This document shows positions 32,826 to 35,583 of a stretch of DNA of 35,583 bases, piece after piece. The position numbers and the translations under genes are program-made. The DNA comes from a virus. Where the stretch lies: positions 1 through 35,583 of IMG/VR virus record IMGVR_UViG_3300017773_000052. One strand, given 5' to 3'. Under the pieces are notes generated by a model that was given only the letters and a program-made list of their open reading frames with translations, searched no databases and was not told where the DNA came from. Position 1 is the stretch's first letter. The number at the start of each line of letters is the position of its first letter.

Positions 32826-33819
32826 CTTTAACAAATGTTCCGTTAACCATCTTGCCTGATCTTTGTGATATTGTGTTGTAAGCAACGTTAATACATTTTT
32901 CAATAGAAACGCCTTGTAGTTCAGCTAAGTTTGTAAGCACAACTACAGCATCACCAATACCATCAACGACTTCGTCGTGATCTCCTTTTAGTACAGCTCT
33001 ACATATCTCACCAACTTCTTCAACAAGCTTTAATGCTTGTGTTTTTGTATCGCCGTGCTCGAATATACCTCTTTGATTAGCCCACATTCTTATTAAGTCA
33101 AACTCATTAAAGCCACCGGAGTTAACGCAATCATGTTTACTTCCTTTTGGAGTTGTACAATGATCATCATAATTGCAGCATTCAGGCATATCGTAATCTT
33201 CTGGATCATGACTTTGGTATTCCTGTTGGTGTGCATATTTTCTATCAGGTGAGTAAGGATCTGATTTTCTAATTAAAGAATCTTGATAAGCTCTACCTGG
33301 TGTTTTTTGAACACCTGTTGGTGACAAAGCACCTGTTTTAGTTTTACCGTCATACTGATCATAAACATCGTTGTTATCGTAAAATCTAGCAAATGCTTTG
33401 TTGTACACATAACTTCTATCTCTATTATACATAGACGTCTTAACGTTTTTCATTATCCAAGGAACTGTCTTGCTGGTTATATTTAGCTCTCCATGCTCGG
33501 TTTGCCAGCTCATACCAATATTATCCATCAGTCTTCCCTTCAGTTTGTCAACTGGTACAGGGAAAGTTGTGGTTTGTTCTGTTACATTTATCTTCATCTT
33601 ATTATTTGGTTTAAGGTTTCTATATGGTACCATATCTACTCGATATCCGTACTCTCTTTGTAATTCTAGTTCTAAACTAGATATATGATCTATATCTTCT
33701 GATGTTTCTAGTATCTCGTACTCTCCAGATTCATAACCTTGTTGTTTTGTAACCCGGTTATTAAGATCACAGGTAACCCCGATCTTTTTACCAGGTATGT
33801 GATATAAAAAATATGTCAT
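32815..33819 (-). CDS. GIY-YIG-like domain fused to MazG pyrophosphohydrolase domain
   Basis: A 334-residue protein with two recognisable parts. Residues 1-62 resemble a GIY-YIG nuclease fold: YFLYHI (3-8) and KKIGVT (11-16) take the place of the GIY and YIG strands, followed by LNNRV with the conserved Arg22 and LELELQREYGY with a candidate catalytic Glu (about 50-52). Residues about 235-334 are MazG-like: EEVGE (267-271), then Glu283-x-x-Asp286 and Asp290, the metal site that hydrolyses (d)NTPs to monophosphate and pyrophosphate. The middle (about 100-230) has a Cys/His cluster (CCNYDDHC, KHDC) that might bind a metal, and Tyr/Asp-rich linkers. The gene overlaps the preceding dCMP hydroxymethylase-like gene by ATGA, so it probably helps control the dNTP pool. 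Confidence 0.75.
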   Translation of the reverse strand: MTYFLYHIPGKKIGVTCDLNNRVTKQQGYESGEYEILETSEDIDHISSLELELQREYGYRVDMVPYRNLKPNNKMKINVTEQTTTFPVPVDKLKGRLMDNIGMSWQTEHGELNITSKTVPWIMKNVKTSMYNRDRSYVYNKAFARFYDNNDVYDQYDGKTKTGALSPTGVQKTPGRAYQDSLIRKSDPYSPDRKYAHQQEYQSHDPEDYDMPECCNYDDHCTTPKGSKHDCVNSGGFNEFDLIRMWANQRGIFEHGDTKTQALKLVEEVGEICRAVLKGDHDEVVDGIGDAVVVLTNLAELQGVSIEKCINVAYNTISQRSGKMVNGTFVKDAD

Positions 33820-34457
33820 AGCTTGTTGTTATATAAATGCATGTTGTGTGCGTGATGATAATACCATCCGGTCTCCATAGACAGTCTGTCTGCAATCATT
33901 TCTTGTAATGATGCAAATTGATATTGATCGTTACAGAAACCGTACCAGATGTCATTAGAACGCATATACACAGACATACATAGCTTATTATTAATTATTG
34001 TAAACTGTATTGCGTAAGTACACGGTGTATCTTTGTTATACTTATCATGCTCTTTACAATCGTATATACTAATAGCCGCGTGTCTAGTATCAGGGTTGTC
34101 TCTTAATTTAGCTACTACATAATCTATCTGACTATTACGTTGCCATTGGTAACCATAGTTGCTATTTACATTACCCTTACTGTCAGCCATACGTTCCCAT
34201 ATTGGTGGTATCTTACCATACAGCTCTCCTAGCTTGATAATATTAGGATCGCCAAACAAATACCAAGCCCATTCTGCAGCTGCATATTTTTGACTCCAAT
34301 TACGTTCAGCATTTGTTATATACTTTTGGCTTGGGTTGTCAATATAAAAACCACAATTAAATATAGCTTTTGTGTCATCAAAGTCTACACCATTTTGTAT
34401 GATTTCATCTAGAACAACCTCGTAAGCTTCGTTAGCATTTTTAAATCTTTTTTTCAT
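33816..34457 (-). CDS. Thymidylate synthase-family enzyme, dCMP hydroxymethylase-like
   Basis: A 213-residue protein with the ThyA-family core: NANEAYEVVL (8-17), EWAWYLFGDP with Glu62, IWERMADSKGNVNSNYGYQW (87-106), NPDTRHAAISIY (121-132), DTPC with nucleophile Cys146, MRSND (165-169) and MHLY (206-209). The residue that selects uracil in thymidylate synthases (Asn177 in E. coli) is Asp177 here, in GFCND, exactly 31 residues after the Cys. Asp at this site is typical of dCMP hydroxymethylases such as T4 gp42, and NSNYG, DYNKD-like (KYNKD) and RSND.x.GF.ND patterns also match that enzyme. The product would then be 5-hydroxymethyl-dCMP (or methylated dCMP) made with methylene-tetrahydrofolate. 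The protein is shorter than ThyA (264 aa) at the C-terminus. It overlaps both neighbours. Confidence 0.82.
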   Translation of the reverse strand: MKKRFKNANEAYEVVLDEIIQNGVDFDDTKAIFNCGFYIDNPSQKYITNAERNWSQKYAAAEWAWYLFGDPNIIKLGELYGKIPPIWERMADSKGNVNSNYGYQWQRNSQIDYVVAKLRDNPDTRHAAISIYDCKEHDKYNKDTPCTYAIQFTIINNKLCMSVYMRSNDIWYGFCNDQYQFASLQEMIADRLSMETGWYYHHAHNMHLYNNKL

Positions 34458-34713
34458 ACTTGTTGTAATAATATCTATAAAATTCGTACATTTTCTCCCA
34501 TATATCTCCCGGCCCGTACGATTCTGGACTGGTAAACGTTTTGCTACCTAGCTGTATTTCAAGAAACCATTTTCTTTCTTTGTAACCGGTTTCTCTAGGT
34601 GTTATAAATATATTGTTTTTAAAACACCACATATGAGCTTTGTAGTTCTCTGGTTTAGTACTATAAGGGTTTTCACCCATATAGCTTTGTTTCTTACTCC
34701 CATGGTAAGGCAT
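34441..34713 (-). CDS. 90-aa conserved hypothetical protein
   Basis: A 90-residue protein overlapping the helicase stop by 20 bases and the dCMP hydroxymethylase-like gene by 17. It is rich in Tyr, Lys, Trp and Phe. The pattern KWFLEIQLGSKTFTSPESYG (48-67), then DIWEKMYEFYRYYYNKYEKK (70-89), suggests a small alpha/beta fold with a C-terminal aromatic helix. A second in-frame start lies at residue 12 (ATG 34680) and would remove the overlap with the helicase gene; the choice is not settled by an RBS. No enzyme motif was recognised. Its position between the helicase and dCMP-modifying genes suggests a role in replication or nucleotide modification. Confidence 0.65.
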   Translation of the reverse strand: MPYHGSKKQSYMGENPYSTKPENYKAHMWCFKNNIFITPRETGYKERKWFLEIQLGSKTFTSPESYGPGDIWEKMYEFYRYYYNKYEKKI

Positions 34714-35583
34714 CAGCTGATATTTGATCTGTTACTTCAGGTATAAAACAACCTGATCTTGGTTCCCACTTAAAATGAGCTTCGGCTTGATTCTCACCAA
34801 GGTTTTGAAACTTAACTTTTAACACTTTAGCTTTAACTGTTTTAGCCTCATAGTCTCTATGAACTAATATACCGTGATAACTAGCATCATACCATTCGCC
34901 ACCACCTTTAATACTGTACATTGTTGGCTCTTCAATTTTACCGTCTTTGTCTTTGTACATTTTAGTTGGGTGAGCAACTATAAACACTAATACATCATAC
35001 TTCTTAGCAAATACTTCTATCTTAGTTAGATACTCCATTGTATACCTATTAACATCTTCAGTCTTACAGTTAATATCTCTAACCTTATTAAAAGGATCAA
35101 TGACTAAACATTTAATACCTTTACGCTTAACAAGCTCAGCACCTTTCTTTAATACATGGTCTAACGTGTATCTATCCATATCAATGAAAAAGAAATTATC
35201 ATTAACATGATCCGCTACACGATTCCAAGAATCAGTACCAATATCACTAGCCGAAGGCATATCTTGCCAAACCTTTCTCATTAATTTATGAGCATGTAAA
35301 TATGTAGGTTGATTCTCTGGAGACGCAAAAGCTGTTTTCCAACCGTAGTTTTGGTTATAACCTACAACCATTTGATCAACAAAGTCAGACTTACCGCTAC
35401 TAGGTATACCAGTAACAGTAATAAACTGCCCGGTATACGTCGAGAATATTTTATCAAAGTTCTCAAGTCCAACTTGGAAGCCTGGTTTGAAACCGTTTTT
35501 AACAAAGTCTTTAAGTTCATCTTCTATATCGTATAACGTACTAACACCTTCTAAGGGTACTGGCTTGCATGAATGTATAGCAC
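34694..35583 (-). CDS. Primase-helicase (Twinkle/T7 gp4-like), C-terminal helicase domain (partial)
   Basis: The frame runs off the right edge of the window; about 296 C-terminal residues are visible. It contains FKPGFQVGLENFDKIFS, Walker A GIPSSGKSD (bases 35384-35410), AFASPENQP, and Walker B in CLVIDPFN near base 35100, followed by VFIVAHPTK and KGGGEWYDASYHGILVHRD. These match the RecA-like helicase of hexameric DnaB/Twinkle-type phage primase-helicases. The protein unwinds DNA 5' to 3' at the fork and is usually joined to an N-terminal TOPRIM primase, which would lie beyond the window. It is the most upstream gene of the visible - operon. The first in-frame ATG inside the window (35371) is past Walker A, so it is not the start. 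Confidence 0.88.
   Translation of the reverse strand, partial: AIHSCKPVPLEGVSTLYDIEDELKDFVKNGFKPGFQVGLENFDKIFSTYTGQFITVTGIPSSGKSDFVDQMVVGYNQNYGWKTAFASPENQPTYLHAHKLMRKVWQDMPSASDIGTDSWNRVADHVNDNFFFIDMDRYTLDHVLKKGAELVKRKGIKCLVIDPFNKVRDINCKTEDVNRYTMEYLTKIEVFAKKYDVLVFIVAHPTKMYKDKDGKIEEPTMYSIKGGGEWYDASYHGILVHRDYEAKTVKAKVLKVKFQNLGENQAEAHFKWEPRSGCFIPEVTDQISADALPWE

Noticed and set aside
32826-32903. Longer N-terminus for the small MazG-like protein
   Set aside because: It would overlap the coding MazG domain of the upstream gene by 89 bases; the family-like part begins after the start at 32825.
35309-35536. 75-codon + strand frame inside the primase-helicase gene
   Set aside because: It is antisense to the Walker A region of an intact, well-recognised gene.

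Overview
The window reads as a contiguous piece of a double-stranded DNA phage genome of the short-tailed (T7-like, podovirus) type. It has a portal protein, scaffold-like protein, major capsid protein, tail-tube and nozzle-type proteins, and a run of internal-virion-type proteins. No tail sheath, tape measure or baseplate gene is visible. No rRNA, tRNA, CRISPR array, insertion sequence or integrase was seen, and coding density is near 100%, with no gene-free stretch over 300 bases.

A Bacteroidota (probably flavobacterial) host is inferred from two features. Almost no start codon has a Shine-Dalgarno sequence; starts sit behind A/T-rich tracts instead, as is usual in that phylum. Three signal peptides appear to be cleaved before Gln (Ala|Gln), also typical of Bacteroidota. 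The DNA is AT-rich. Host assignment is inference; no host gene is present.

Layout: bases 1-25674 on the + strand form the morphogenesis module. In order it holds the end of a probable terminase large subunit, portal, acidic scaffold-like protein, major capsid protein, a UUCG-loop terminator, a head-associated protein, an intergenic hairpin, two connector/tail-tube-type proteins, a 1498-aa nozzle-like protein, a 725-aa beta-rich tail/adhesin candidate, a small virion protein, two internal-virion-type proteins and a giant 2807-aa protein. The giant protein carries an HExxH metalloprotease-like site, an embedded HAD phosphatase-like domain and four copies of a KRSLS-type motif at domain borders. 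From 25720 to 29024 a host-envelope/lysis module follows. It has an outer-membrane-barrel-like protein, a single-TM holin or spanin candidate, an exported thioredoxin-fold protein without the normal active site, two small membrane-associated proteins, an M15-family peptidase (endolysin candidate) and two small Cys-containing proteins. A bidirectional hairpin terminator at about 29027-29057 separates the two halves.

Bases 29056-35583 are on the - strand and form a tightly overlapping nucleotide-metabolism/replication operon. In transcription order it encodes a primase-helicase (cut by the window edge), a 90-aa unknown, a thymidylate-synthase-family enzyme with the dCMP hydroxymethylase signature, a GIY-YIG-like/MazG fusion, a small MazG-like protein, a T7 endonuclease I-like nuclease, a 51-aa protein, NrdB, an 84-aa membrane protein and NrdA. 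Together these could remodel the deoxynucleotide pool (ribonucleotide reduction, dNTP pyrophosphate hydrolysis, dCMP modification), unwind DNA and resolve junctions. The most unusual points are the polyprotein-like organisation of the 2807-aa protein and the possible cytosine-modification route in the - strand operon.
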